A stretch of DNA of 64,000 nucleotides from Hominiventricola aquisgranensis (GTDB lineage Bacteria; Bacillota; Clostridia; Lachnospirales; Lachnospiraceae): assembly GCF_040096225.1 (NCBI RefSeq), contig NZ_JBBMFC010000017.1, positions 5,054-69,053 of the forward strand, read 5' to 3'. This document shows positions 40,869-48,587 of this stretch, piece by piece (the first letter of the stretch is position 1; each line of letters starts with the position of its first letter). A model generated the notes under the pieces. It searched no databases. It was not told the DNA's origin and saw only the letters and a list, made by a program, of their open reading frames with translations. The translations under genes were made by a program, and so were the position numbers.

Positions 40869-41191
40869 TATGCTGCCTCCTTTTCAAGTACCCGGAAGGA
40901 CATAACCAGTTCTTCTTCCGTATGCTTCTGTTCACTGTCGAAAACACTGCAAACACCGTCTGCAAACTGCCAGTGGGCGGCTCTGCCCCACCAAAGGATC
41001 GGGCCGCGGCCGCCGTTGCCTCTGTTGGCAGACGCATCTGGCTGATTCGCTACGGTACTATAAAAGCCCTGCGTGTTTACCAGCGTAATGTTCCGTATCT
41101 GCCCAATACATTCCGGCCGACAGTGATCCAATATCTCCAACTGCGTCCCTTCCCGAAGTGTCCTGCGCAGCTGATTCAGGTTTTTGATCAT
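40868..41191 (-). CDS. small hypothetical protein upstream of ligA
   Basis: A 107-aa protein, MIKNLNQLRRTLREGTQLEI at the start. It looks like a small beta-rich domain (IGQIRNITLVNTQGFYSTVA, then WWGRAAHWQFADGVCSVFDS). I do not recognise it. ATG 41191 follows AAAGGAGAAAATTGC and overlaps the previous gene by 4 bases; its stop touches the ligA start. Coupling suggests co-production with LigA. Confidence 0.7.
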   Translation of the reverse strand: MIKNLNQLRRTLREGTQLEILDHCRPECIGQIRNITLVNTQGFYSTVANQPDASANRGNGGRGPILWWGRAAHWQFADGVCSVFDSEQKHTEEELVMSFRVLEKEAA

Positions 41192-41445
41192 GCAATTTTC
41201 TCCTTTCCCCGCCCCACAGGGCAATCCTGCTGTGCGGTATGCAGCCCATTTCTGCCGGCTGCATATCTGCCAAAATTCAATTCATGGACAATACGCTGAA
41301 TGGCGTCATCATCGTCCCACGCTGCGTGAAGCGTATTCCGCTCTGGCCCGGCTCCCACATGGACACATACCTTTTCACTGCCAACCTGCAGCAGCACATC
41401 CTGTCGCCTGGCGCAAACCACTGCCAGATTTCCAATTTGTTTCAT
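41188..41445 (-). CDS. small hypothetical protein
   Basis: An 85-aa protein, MKQIGNLAVVCARRQDVLLQ at the start and HAAWDDDDAIQRIVHELNFG in the middle. It is beta-rich with a short acidic helix. No family recognised. GGAAGGAGCAGAGC precedes the ATG. It lies between the PcfJ gene (66 bases upstream) and the 107-aa gene, which it overlaps. Confidence 0.65.
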   Translation of the reverse strand: MKQIGNLAVVCARRQDVLLQVGSEKVCVHVGAGPERNTLHAAWDDDDAIQRIVHELNFGRYAAGRNGLHTAQQDCPVGRGKEKIA

Positions 41446-41511
41446 GCTCTGCTCCTTCCTTCTTCATCAATGACCGGACGCCCTCAAGGACGCCCGGCCA
41501 TTCTCATTTTG

Positions 41512-43698
41512 TCACGCTGCAGCAGCCAATGCCGGAGACTGGATGCTATCCGTGTTTTCCATCAGGTCAGCCATCAGCACATCCGCCAAAAGCCTTCCTG
41601 CCAAATGGCCGGTATGAATGATGACCCGATCCTTCTTCAACTGGATAAACTCCTTCTCACGAAGAATCCTGCTTTCCGCAGCCAGCGCCTTGTCGCTTTC
41701 TGTCAGCCTGGCAGTAATCACCCGCTGCCACTTCTGCAGAAACTCGGTCGCCTGCTCAATGTCCTTCTTCTGCCGGTCATATTCCGTCCGTTTCTGCCGC
41801 ACTGTTCCATCTGGCTCCACTTCCAGCGTGTAATAGGCATGGAAAGGATCAGCCGTTTTACGCAGAAACATCACAAAGCTTTCTCGCCGCTCAATCCGGT
41901 CCCAGTAGCGGTCACTGCTGCCTGCACAGTGATGGAGCGCACGCCCCTCGGTAATAATGTCCAGAATACCGTCTGGCACCACTACCATGTAATCCGCATC
42001 GGCGTACTCATATTTCGCTTTGATTTCCTGACAGATAGCATTAACATGGGGGAATTTCTCCTCCATCTCCTCGGCCTGCAGTTCAATATCCTTCTCCTGG
42101 CATTTGAGCACCAGATCATCGTGGCGCCGCCGCAGTTTTCTGGTGCGATATACGATCTCATCATATACATCCATGTGCAATTTCTTTGCCATGGAAAGAT
42201 AATCCTCCCAGGTACGCAATACCTCATGGCTGTTTCTCCGGAAGGATGGCATCTGACGCCGTACATAGTTATAGACCTGCACCATGCTCATGCGGTCAGC
42301 AATGAACTGGACATCCCTGGGGCTAATGTTCTGCTGACACATCCACAAAAGGACATTATCTGGGATTTCCCTGTCGGTGCCCTTTTCATATTGCAGCCAC
42401 CGCAGCAGATCACAGCCTCCATTATGGAGCCGAAGTCGCTGAAACCTCCTGCTGTCAAGGCCCAGAGCTTTAATCAGACTCCCGGCACTATGGTTTTTGA
42501 TTAGTTCACTGACTGTTCCGCAGGAACTGAAACATTCCTTGGTAAGCTTCGGCAGGTTCACCTTGCTGATCTGCTCCATTTGCGGTATCCGTTCAAGCAC
42601 TGCCAGATATTTTTCCGGGTCAACACTTTTCTGCTTCCGAATCCAGTTGACCAGCCCTGTGCATCGAAGTTCCTTCTGTTCCAGAGTTGGCAGCGTTTTT
42701 CCATAGACCCGTCCATCATGTGAACCAGACCAACTATAAGAACAGGGGCTTCCGGAAATCCAGCGCATATTTCGCTGTTTATACAGACCCCAATAGTAGG
42801 TTCTTGGTTTTCTTTCCCGGTCATAAATCGTGCGCCGGATTTCCTGACAATAAAGCTTGGAGTTTGGAAGGCTTTCTTTCCCATATGTCCGGTCAGCCTG
42901 AAATTCACGAACTACAAAACCGTCTTTGCATCGCTGGATTAGGTAGGCAAAATGTTTTTCTGTCTGCATATACCCCGCTCGTCCATAGGCTTTGAATACC
43001 ACCGGATGTCGGCAGCAGCTACAGCGGCCTTGTTGATTGTGATGGGGATGCACCTTGATCGGCACTTCCTTTTCGCAGTAGGTACAGTAACCTGTTTTGG
43101 CGCCGCCCTTTTTGTAGTGGTAGTAAATGTAATTTTGCCGGATGGCAACCTTATCCACCCAGCGGTTCCAGTCCTTGGGAAGCTCCGGCACCTGTTCCAT
43201 ATCCTTATCCCATGGATCAGTTTCCCGCCGGTGCCGCTGTTCGAGCTGTTCCTCACGCACATTCCGCTGAAACTGCCGGATTGCCTCTACCGCTTTTTTA
43301 TTGATGTTCAGATATGCCTGTATAGATGTCTCATCTTCCTCGCTGACCCAGTAGGCTTTGGTATACCAGTATCGGCGCTTCCAGTCCAATCTGTCCAGTT
43401 TGGCCTCACACCATTTCTGGTTCAGGCTATTATAAGTAATAAATTGCCGCTTTTCTTTATCCAGATACACTTCGTAAGCTGGGCTATTCCCGTCTATGCG
43501 AAGATGCTCTGGGAAAAAGAAAGCCACCTTCAATATCCCATCCTGCGTGATGCATCTCAGGTAAACATAATACTCACAAACCTCCTGAACATATCCGTAG
43601 GCGATTTTTTCTTTTCTTGGCAAGTCTGACGCCGCGATCTGCTTCATCTCATCCGTCGCTGTCAGCTTGGGAAGTGCCATCAGGGCTCTTTTTTTCAT
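41512..43698 (-). CDS. PcfJ-family protein
   Basis: A 728-aa protein with the PcfJ signature: IITEGRALHHCAGSSDRYWD (about residues 580-600), followed by SFVMFLRKTADPFHAYYTLE and DGTVRQKRTEYDRQ. The first part contains a Cys-rich zinc-finger-like pair (YCTYCEKEV.. and GRCSCCRHP, about 205-235). PcfJ is encoded by enterococcal plasmid pCF10 and many ICEs beside PcfK; it is thought to act in replication or transfer, but its reaction is not established. It is the middle gene of the processing operon. The start has only a weak ribosome site (GGACGG), suggesting coupling to the previous gene (one base apart). Confidence 0.85.
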   Translation of the reverse strand: MKKRALMALPKLTATDEMKQIAASDLPRKEKIAYGYVQEVCEYYVYLRCITQDGILKVAFFFPEHLRIDGNSPAYEVYLDKEKRQFITYNSLNQKWCEAKLDRLDWKRRYWYTKAYWVSEEDETSIQAYLNINKKAVEAIRQFQRNVREEQLEQRHRRETDPWDKDMEQVPELPKDWNRWVDKVAIRQNYIYYHYKKGGAKTGYCTYCEKEVPIKVHPHHNQQGRCSCCRHPVVFKAYGRAGYMQTEKHFAYLIQRCKDGFVVREFQADRTYGKESLPNSKLYCQEIRRTIYDRERKPRTYYWGLYKQRNMRWISGSPCSYSWSGSHDGRVYGKTLPTLEQKELRCTGLVNWIRKQKSVDPEKYLAVLERIPQMEQISKVNLPKLTKECFSSCGTVSELIKNHSAGSLIKALGLDSRRFQRLRLHNGGCDLLRWLQYEKGTDREIPDNVLLWMCQQNISPRDVQFIADRMSMVQVYNYVRRQMPSFRRNSHEVLRTWEDYLSMAKKLHMDVYDEIVYRTRKLRRRHDDLVLKCQEKDIELQAEEMEEKFPHVNAICQEIKAKYEYADADYMVVVPDGILDIITEGRALHHCAGSSDRYWDRIERRESFVMFLRKTADPFHAYYTLEVEPDGTVRQKRTEYDRQKKDIEQATEFLQKWQRVITARLTESDKALAAESRILREKEFIQLKKDRVIIHTGHLAGRLLADVLMADLMENTDSIQSPALAAAA

Positions 43699-43699
43699 C

Positions 43700-44242
43700 T
43701 CAATTCACCGTCCTTCTTGTCAAATCCACGCCATACCACACATCCGGCAGTAATGTGACACCATCAATTTGTCCTACAGCAACCTGTACGATACTTTCCG
43801 AATCCGGCGCTTCCTTCGCAAAAGCAAGGATGTCTCCCAGTCTGCCGGTGGCAACGGGGTCTTTCCCCCGTACCACCGCATAACCGCAGTTCGCCATTGC
43901 CCGGTTGGCTGCCACATGGGAACTCCACACCCTGCGCGGGTGATCTACCATGTAGGCCAAACCATGTAAAAACAGCTCCTCTTTGGTTAGCCGCTTAATC
44001 ACAGTCAACTCCGTACAGGCGATTTTGGAGTCATGCTCATCTTCATCGATGTCGCCGCCGGCGTTGACAATATAATATTCCGAATGCTCCAGGCTGGAAT
44101 AATAGCTAAGGCAGTCGAGCGGATTTTCCGCACAGTGAAATCCATTTTCCCTGCAATTTGCTTTTTCAGTCGTATTGAGCCCCATCACAAACTGATAGCC
44201 ACGGCATATCAGCCCGGGGCGAAAACCCTTATAAGCAATCAT
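43700..44242 (-). CDS. DUF7666-like protein
   Basis: A 180-aa protein. MIAYKGFRPGLICRGYQFVM, then CRENGFHCAENPLDCLSYYS, then SEYYIVNAGGDIDEDEHDSK follow the DUF7666 pattern, an ADP-ribosyltransferase-like small fold found on phages and ICEs: a YKGF start, GFHCAxNPLDCL, and a D/E-rich stretch. The start at 44242 gives this domain an exact N-terminus and is preceded by AAAGGAGG; the longer frame is out of phase with the upstream gene. Biochemical role not known. Confidence 0.75.
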   Translation of the reverse strand: MIAYKGFRPGLICRGYQFVMGLNTTEKANCRENGFHCAENPLDCLSYYSSLEHSEYYIVNAGGDIDEDEHDSKIACTELTVIKRLTKEELFLHGLAYMVDHPRRVWSSHVAANRAMANCGYAVVRGKDPVATGRLGDILAFAKEAPDSESIVQVAVGQIDGVTLLPDVWYGVDLTRRTVN

Positions 44243-44267
44243 TCTGCATTTTTCCTCCTTTGCCGGC

Positions 44268-45188
44268 TCAGCCTGCCTTTGCCATCCCAAAATCCAGCAG
44301 CGACATCTGCCCATCCTGAGAAGGCTTTTTTTCCTCCTGCTTGGGTGCCGCCTTGGGTTCCGTCTTTTTCTTCTCTGCCGCCTTCTTGGGTTTGCTCTTT
44401 GCAGAGGACTTCCCAGCATACGGCTTGGGAACAAACTTCTCCTCATCCTCATGGTCTTCCTTGGCATCAGGGTCACGGAAATAATCTTCCGCCCACTGAT
44501 AGCACATATCATCCGGCACATCGCAGCCATATGTCTGCTGTCCGGGACCAGGGCGGGTTCCGCTTGCTTTTAGTTCATCCTGCACATAATCCCATGCCTT
44601 TCGGTTGATGTACTGGAAACAGCGGATCATGTTCTTTTTCGGATGCATCGTCAGACGGGCAAACGCCGTATCTTCCATACAGAGCATCTGGATATGCTCG
44701 GACACACATTCCTTCATATTTCGCCGTGTCAGTTTTTCTACATCGGTACTCACCCTCTGGGTAGAGGCCGCGATTACTTCTTCATCACTCATCGCTTCCA
44801 GACGGGCGATTTGCTCCTGCTCCGCGGCTTTCTTCGCCTGCTGTTTGGCGTCAAATTCCGCTTTGCGCTGGGCTTCAGCCGCCTCATGCTCCGCACGCTT
44901 TTTTTCTTCATCTTCTGCGGCGGGCGGTTGTGCCGAATTCCCCTCCTCAGCAGACTTCTCTTCCCCAGCAGGCGCTACTTCATCCGCAGGTTCCTCCTCT
45001 GCATCAGCCAAAGCAGTCTCACCGGCAGAAACCGAAGCCGCCGATACTGGGACAGTGTCTGTACCTACAGGCGGCACAGGCAAAGATTCCATCTCCTCCA
45101 GCTCAAAGGCTTCATCATCCTCAAAGGCTGCAGACGAATCGAACATACTGTTTTGCTGCTCCATTGCTATTTCTGAAAAAACACCCAT
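44268..45188 (-). CDS. PcfK-like / AcrIIA9-family protein (candidate Cas9 inhibitor)
   Basis: A 306-aa protein. Residues 1-130 are low-complexity and acidic; 130-245 are the conserved domain (DEEVIAASTQRVSTDVEKLT, then RRNMKECVSEHIQMLCMEDT, then FARLTMHPKKNMIRCFQYIN, then RKAWDYVQDELKASGTRPGP); the tail is Lys/Pro-rich and ends in QMSLLDFGM. This domain is the PcfK-like family to which the experimentally found Cas9 inhibitor AcrIIA9 belongs. The gene lies two upstream of pcfJ, the usual pairing. ATG 45188 follows AAAGGAGATTTTACA. The QMSLLDF tail resembles a sliding-clamp-binding peptide. Anti-Cas9 activity is inference from family. Confidence 0.82.
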   Translation of the reverse strand: MGVFSEIAMEQQNSMFDSSAAFEDDEAFELEEMESLPVPPVGTDTVPVSAASVSAGETALADAEEEPADEVAPAGEEKSAEEGNSAQPPAAEDEEKKRAEHEAAEAQRKAEFDAKQQAKKAAEQEQIARLEAMSDEEVIAASTQRVSTDVEKLTRRNMKECVSEHIQMLCMEDTAFARLTMHPKKNMIRCFQYINRKAWDYVQDELKASGTRPGPGQQTYGCDVPDDMCYQWAEDYFRDPDAKEDHEDEEKFVPKPYAGKSSAKSKPKKAAEKKKTEPKAAPKQEEKKPSQDGQMSLLDFGMAKAG

Positions 45189-45206
45189 TGTAAAATCTCC
45201 TTTCGC

Positions 45207-45251
45207 AAAAAATGGCATGGAGTAGGCCGTTATGACCCTTTCCATGCCATT
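45207..45251 (-). terminator. terminator between the 82-aa gene and the PcfK-like gene
   Basis: AATGGCATGGA (45211-45221) and TCCATGCCATT (45241-45251), perfect 11-bp stem, then TTTT on the minus strand. It splits the block into an upstream part (exonuclease to 82-aa gene) and a downstream part (PcfK-like onward), with some readthrough likely. Confidence 0.8.
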
Positions 45252-45260
45252 GTGTGTTGC

Positions 45261-45509
45261 TCACAGCACATATAAAAGTGTGCTGAAGCTGTCAAAACAG
45301 TAGCAGACCACGCCAGTATACTGCCTTGACCATTCCTTGATTTTGTCCTGCACCTCCTGCGCAGTCTTTTGATTGCTCATGTTCCAGGGTGGAGGTACCG
45401 TTACGGTAAAGTAGCCATTCTCCAGACAACTTCTGACATCTGCCGGAAGATTGGAGCACTGCTCATACAGTGCTGTAATCTGGCTTTTCTTCTTTTCTGC
45501 AATACGCAT
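45261..45509 (-). CDS. small hypothetical protein
   Basis: An 82-aa protein: MRIAEKKKSQITALYEQCSN, then VTVPPPWNMSNQKTAQEVQD, then YTGVVCYCFDSFSTLLYVL. An amphipathic helix is followed by a short beta-rich part. Not recognised. Between the primase and the PcfK-like gene, same strand, 15 bases after the primase stop. Confidence 0.6.
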   Translation of the reverse strand: MRIAEKKKSQITALYEQCSNLPADVRSCLENGYFTVTVPPPWNMSNQKTAQEVQDKIKEWSRQYTGVVCYCFDSFSTLLYVL

Positions 45510-45524
45510 CTGACCCCTATCCCT

Positions 45525-47318
45525 TCATTCCTGTTTTTGAGCAGGCTCCGGAAGTCTTTTACACAAGAATGGGGAGAAGCGTACCGGCGCAAAATCCCGG
45601 CAGTCATTCACATAGAAGTATGTGCGTTTGCCTTGGCAGTCCAGTTCCACCACATCAGATGGAGCCAACGGACGGCCTCTGTAATCTTCCGGCAAATGCT
45701 CATTAAAGTCCAGGAACAGGCGCCCCAGCACTTCCATGTCATTCTGCCCCTTTGGGCAACAGACCTCTGCGCTCCATACCGTCTGATAGGCGGCAGCAGG
45801 CGGCTGTTCATATCCAGCCTTACGCAGTGCATCCAGTTGCTTGAACGCGAAAGGTACCGTCTGTGTCTCACCCAGGCAAAGCTGGTAAATGCAAAACCTC
45901 CGGAAAACTCTCTGGCTGTCCAGAAGATCCTTCAGCACCTGATTGCCCTGAGCAAGAAATATCTGATACTCTTCCTTTGTCAGCCCCAGATACTCTGTCA
46001 GGTCCAAATCTTTCTCCGCTCTGGTGTGCCAAAGCTCGACGCAGCCATCTATATAAGTAAAATCACACTTACCGCACAGATATTGCTGCTTAAAATTCAT
46101 TCTCTGCACCTCCTTTTCCCTCTGTTCTTTCTCCCGAAGGGCAAGCTGCCAATCATCAAACCCTTTATAATTCGGATTCCAGGTCAGCCGACGACATGCC
46201 ATTCCATTTTTTCGGGCCATCAGATAGATCTTAGATGCCCCATTAGAGGTCATTTGGTTACTGTACTTATCCATATCATGAGCCTCAATGATCTCCTCAG
46301 TGCCATTCTGTGCCAACAGTGCAAACAGCGTATCCAACTGGCTTGTGTTGTTTGCGCCGGCAATCGCCGCAAAAGTCCGGTTTGTCAGGCAGTGTGAGAT
46401 GTCTGCTTTCAGCAATCCCTCAATGACATAGACCACCCGAGCAGATGGATTGCCGATAAAATGTACCGGGCTCCCGGATGTGACACCCATATTTTTGGAC
46501 GAGGACGAAAACCAGATGTATTTGGCTCCTGACTTATCCGGTGGATCATCTTTTTGCTTGAGCGGACTATCCAAAAGTATCTGCAGGCCATGTATCATAC
46601 CGTCGTATCCCACAGCTGGAATCAAAATCCCTGCGTTTTTTCGGTAGAAGTTCATGGTCCAGCGCCCGCTGTCATCCAGATAAAAGCCGGGCACCCCCTC
46701 CACCTTGCATCCCTGTTTCATCAGCCGCTCGGTAATGGAGCGGCAAAGGAAAGGGGGTGGAGTGCTCTTGAACCCAATCCGGTCGATCTGTTCATCCGAC
46801 AGTCCCCGTTTTGGGGAGTGCAGATGGTTGCGGTGGGCAGGCTGAAGAGGCAGCATAGCGAGCAGCAGCGAAAGCGTTTGATGAATTTCCTGTCCGCTGG
46901 CCCGTTCTGCTTGCTGCACTGTTTTTAGTTCGCCCCTCCTCTCATATCCGGCAAGGTCGGTCTGAGTCCCCGAAACCGGGGACCCAGTGCCAGCCTGCTG
47001 GTTTCCTGCCATCTCATATCCAGAGTTCGGCCGTTCCCTGTGAAAATCGTTGCACAGGGCTTCTCCTATCTCCCAATACGCATCGGATGTAGTCGTATTG
47101 TTTAGCCGCGCATAAAGCGCAAGCATACCGCCATGCTCATCACAATAATTGCACCGCCAGACATTTTTGACGAAATTCACATTCATCTTGCCGCGGCGGT
47201 CACCACAAAACGGGCAATCCACATATACACTGTTTGCCTGTCGGCGTCTGATTCGTAGATGTAGAAGTTCCACTACATCCATAATACCGAACGGAAAATC
47301 TCCTGGATATGAGTCCAT
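45525..47318 (-). CDS. CHC2 zinc-finger primase with YodL-like C-terminus
   Basis: A 597-aa protein. N-terminal CHC2 zinc ribbon (VDCPFCGDRRGKMNVNF and WRCNYCDEHGG, about 42-76), then a TOPRIM-like core (VYVIEGLLKADISHCL.. IAGANNTSQLDTLF.. EEIIEAHDMDKYSNQ). The C-terminal 90 residues (NEHLPEDYRGRPLAPSDVVE, then CQGKRTYFYVNDCRDF) resemble YodL domains. Such primase-like proteins synthesise primers on transferred single-stranded DNA. ATG 47318 follows GGGAGGGAGAACAG. It is in the processing operon between the annealing-protein candidate and PcfK. Confidence 0.85.
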   Translation of the reverse strand: MDSYPGDFPFGIMDVVELLHLRIRRRQANSVYVDCPFCGDRRGKMNVNFVKNVWRCNYCDEHGGMLALYARLNNTTTSDAYWEIGEALCNDFHRERPNSGYEMAGNQQAGTGSPVSGTQTDLAGYERRGELKTVQQAERASGQEIHQTLSLLLAMLPLQPAHRNHLHSPKRGLSDEQIDRIGFKSTPPPFLCRSITERLMKQGCKVEGVPGFYLDDSGRWTMNFYRKNAGILIPAVGYDGMIHGLQILLDSPLKQKDDPPDKSGAKYIWFSSSSKNMGVTSGSPVHFIGNPSARVVYVIEGLLKADISHCLTNRTFAAIAGANNTSQLDTLFALLAQNGTEEIIEAHDMDKYSNQMTSNGASKIYLMARKNGMACRRLTWNPNYKGFDDWQLALREKEQREKEVQRMNFKQQYLCGKCDFTYIDGCVELWHTRAEKDLDLTEYLGLTKEEYQIFLAQGNQVLKDLLDSQRVFRRFCIYQLCLGETQTVPFAFKQLDALRKAGYEQPPAAAYQTVWSAEVCCPKGQNDMEVLGRLFLDFNEHLPEDYRGRPLAPSDVVELDCQGKRTYFYVNDCRDFAPVRFSPFLCKRLPEPAQKQE

Positions 47319-47360
47319 CTGTTCTCCCTCCCTTCTTGGCCCCATAGATGGGGCTGCTTA

Positions 47361-48518
47361 TCATCCGGCTTTCTGTGCGGCCATACCATCGAGCATGATC
47401 TGCGCCGCAGCACGAACGATATTGTTGGTGCTCTTGTTGCCTGGGGTGAGGTAGAATTTCAGACTCACCGGACGCTCCTTGGCAACTGTTGCCATGGTCT
47501 TTCCTTTGCTCAGACCGCTATCCACCACCACATTCTGCGCTTCTTCAAAGGTCATTACCTTCAAGATGTCTTCTACCGGAGTGCTCTCCGTATAAGAAGG
47601 CGCCACAGGCTGATCGGGTGCTTCCTGTTGGACAACAGGCGCCACAGGCAGTTCTTCCGGTTCATCCGATTGGAATACGGAGGCGGCCGGCTGCTCAGAC
47701 GCATCATCCTGTTTTGGACTGCTATCCAATGTAACCTCGCGGCTCGGTACCGGCAGCTCCATATTGGGAGCATTCTCCTCTACCTTGCCGGCAGGCAGTG
47801 TATCCATATTCTCCTTCTCTTCTGCAGCCATCTGCTGGACAGTGGGCTGTACCGGAGAAACCGGGGACTGTTCATTCTGAACCGGCTTTGCCGCAGGTTT
47901 CTGAATAGGCGCCGGACGAGCAGGCGCATTACGGCGCTCTACGGCGTTCTGAGGCGTTCTCTCCAGCTGGGCATGAACTTCCCCACCAGATTGCCGCAGC
48001 GCCGCTCCAGGGGCTTCTACGGGCCTCTGCGCCGCATTTGGCATCGGTTGCTGGATATGAGCTGTCCCGGAAAGCGGAATACTGCTTCCAAACACCTTGC
48101 CCGTACTGTCAACAGCAACATCGGCAAACTGCAGACCAAAACCGGCATCCGACAGCGCAGCACTCAATGCCTCATCCTGGGCAGCCTGCACATAGTCGGT
48201 ACCTTCTTCCGCACTGTGCTGCGAGATGTAACTGCTAATGGGCTCTGCATCACTGCGGTCCAGATAGACTCTGGCCTCCATAATCGCAAGCTGTTCCGTG
48301 ATCCGCAGGGTAGTCAGTTTCATGCGGCCCTGGGGGTGGCGCAGACGGAACCACAGTTTCTGATAAGGCAATTCCAACTGCAGCATTTCCTCATTTGTCT
48401 TTCTGGACACCTTATGGCGCAGAAATTTGAGCGGGTCAAAGCCCGGCACCTTGTTCAGTTCTGCCACTGCCGGAATTGTTTTGTACATCATAGGCATCGG
48501 ATTACTTTTTTCGTTCAT
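47361..48518 (-). CDS. candidate single-strand DNA annealing protein with EXOX-like C-terminus
   Basis: A 385-aa protein. Residues 1-125 hold a possible annealing domain: IMEARVYLDRSDAEPISSYI and TDYVQAAQDEALSAALSDAG, the latter like the RAxTxAxxRALxxxGxG helix of ERF/Rad52/RecT relatives. Residues 150-310 are Pro/Gln/Glu-rich linker. The last 65 (VVDSGLSKGKTMATVAKERP, VSLKFYLTP) match the exodeoxyribonuclease X-like C-terminal module (G-K-T-x-x-x-V-A). AAAGGAGTTTCCAAC precedes the ATG. Sitting beside a YqaJ exonuclease and a RecD2 helicase, it would pair naturally with the exonuclease as a Red-like recombinase; that is inference. Confidence 0.65.
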   Translation of the reverse strand: MNEKSNPMPMMYKTIPAVAELNKVPGFDPLKFLRHKVSRKTNEEMLQLELPYQKLWFRLRHPQGRMKLTTLRITEQLAIMEARVYLDRSDAEPISSYISQHSAEEGTDYVQAAQDEALSAALSDAGFGLQFADVAVDSTGKVFGSSIPLSGTAHIQQPMPNAAQRPVEAPGAALRQSGGEVHAQLERTPQNAVERRNAPARPAPIQKPAAKPVQNEQSPVSPVQPTVQQMAAEEKENMDTLPAGKVEENAPNMELPVPSREVTLDSSPKQDDASEQPAASVFQSDEPEELPVAPVVQQEAPDQPVAPSYTESTPVEDILKVMTFEEAQNVVVDSGLSKGKTMATVAKERPVSLKFYLTPGNKSTNNIVRAAAQIMLDGMAAQKAG

Positions 48519-48587
48519 GTTGGAAACTCCTTTCTGACATAAAAATAGGAGACGCCAAGTGCTATTTCTGCATCTGACCTCTCTTTT

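Noticed and set aside
41239..42504. 421-codon plus-strand frame antisense to the PcfJ gene
   Set aside because: The minus-strand frame carries the PcfJ motifs; the plus frame has no recognisable domain or ribosome site.
47628..48542. 304-codon plus-strand frame antisense to the annealing-protein candidate
   Set aside because: It mirrors the minus-strand gene with strong codon bias, has no ribosome site and an Arg/Leu-rich translation typical of antisense frames.
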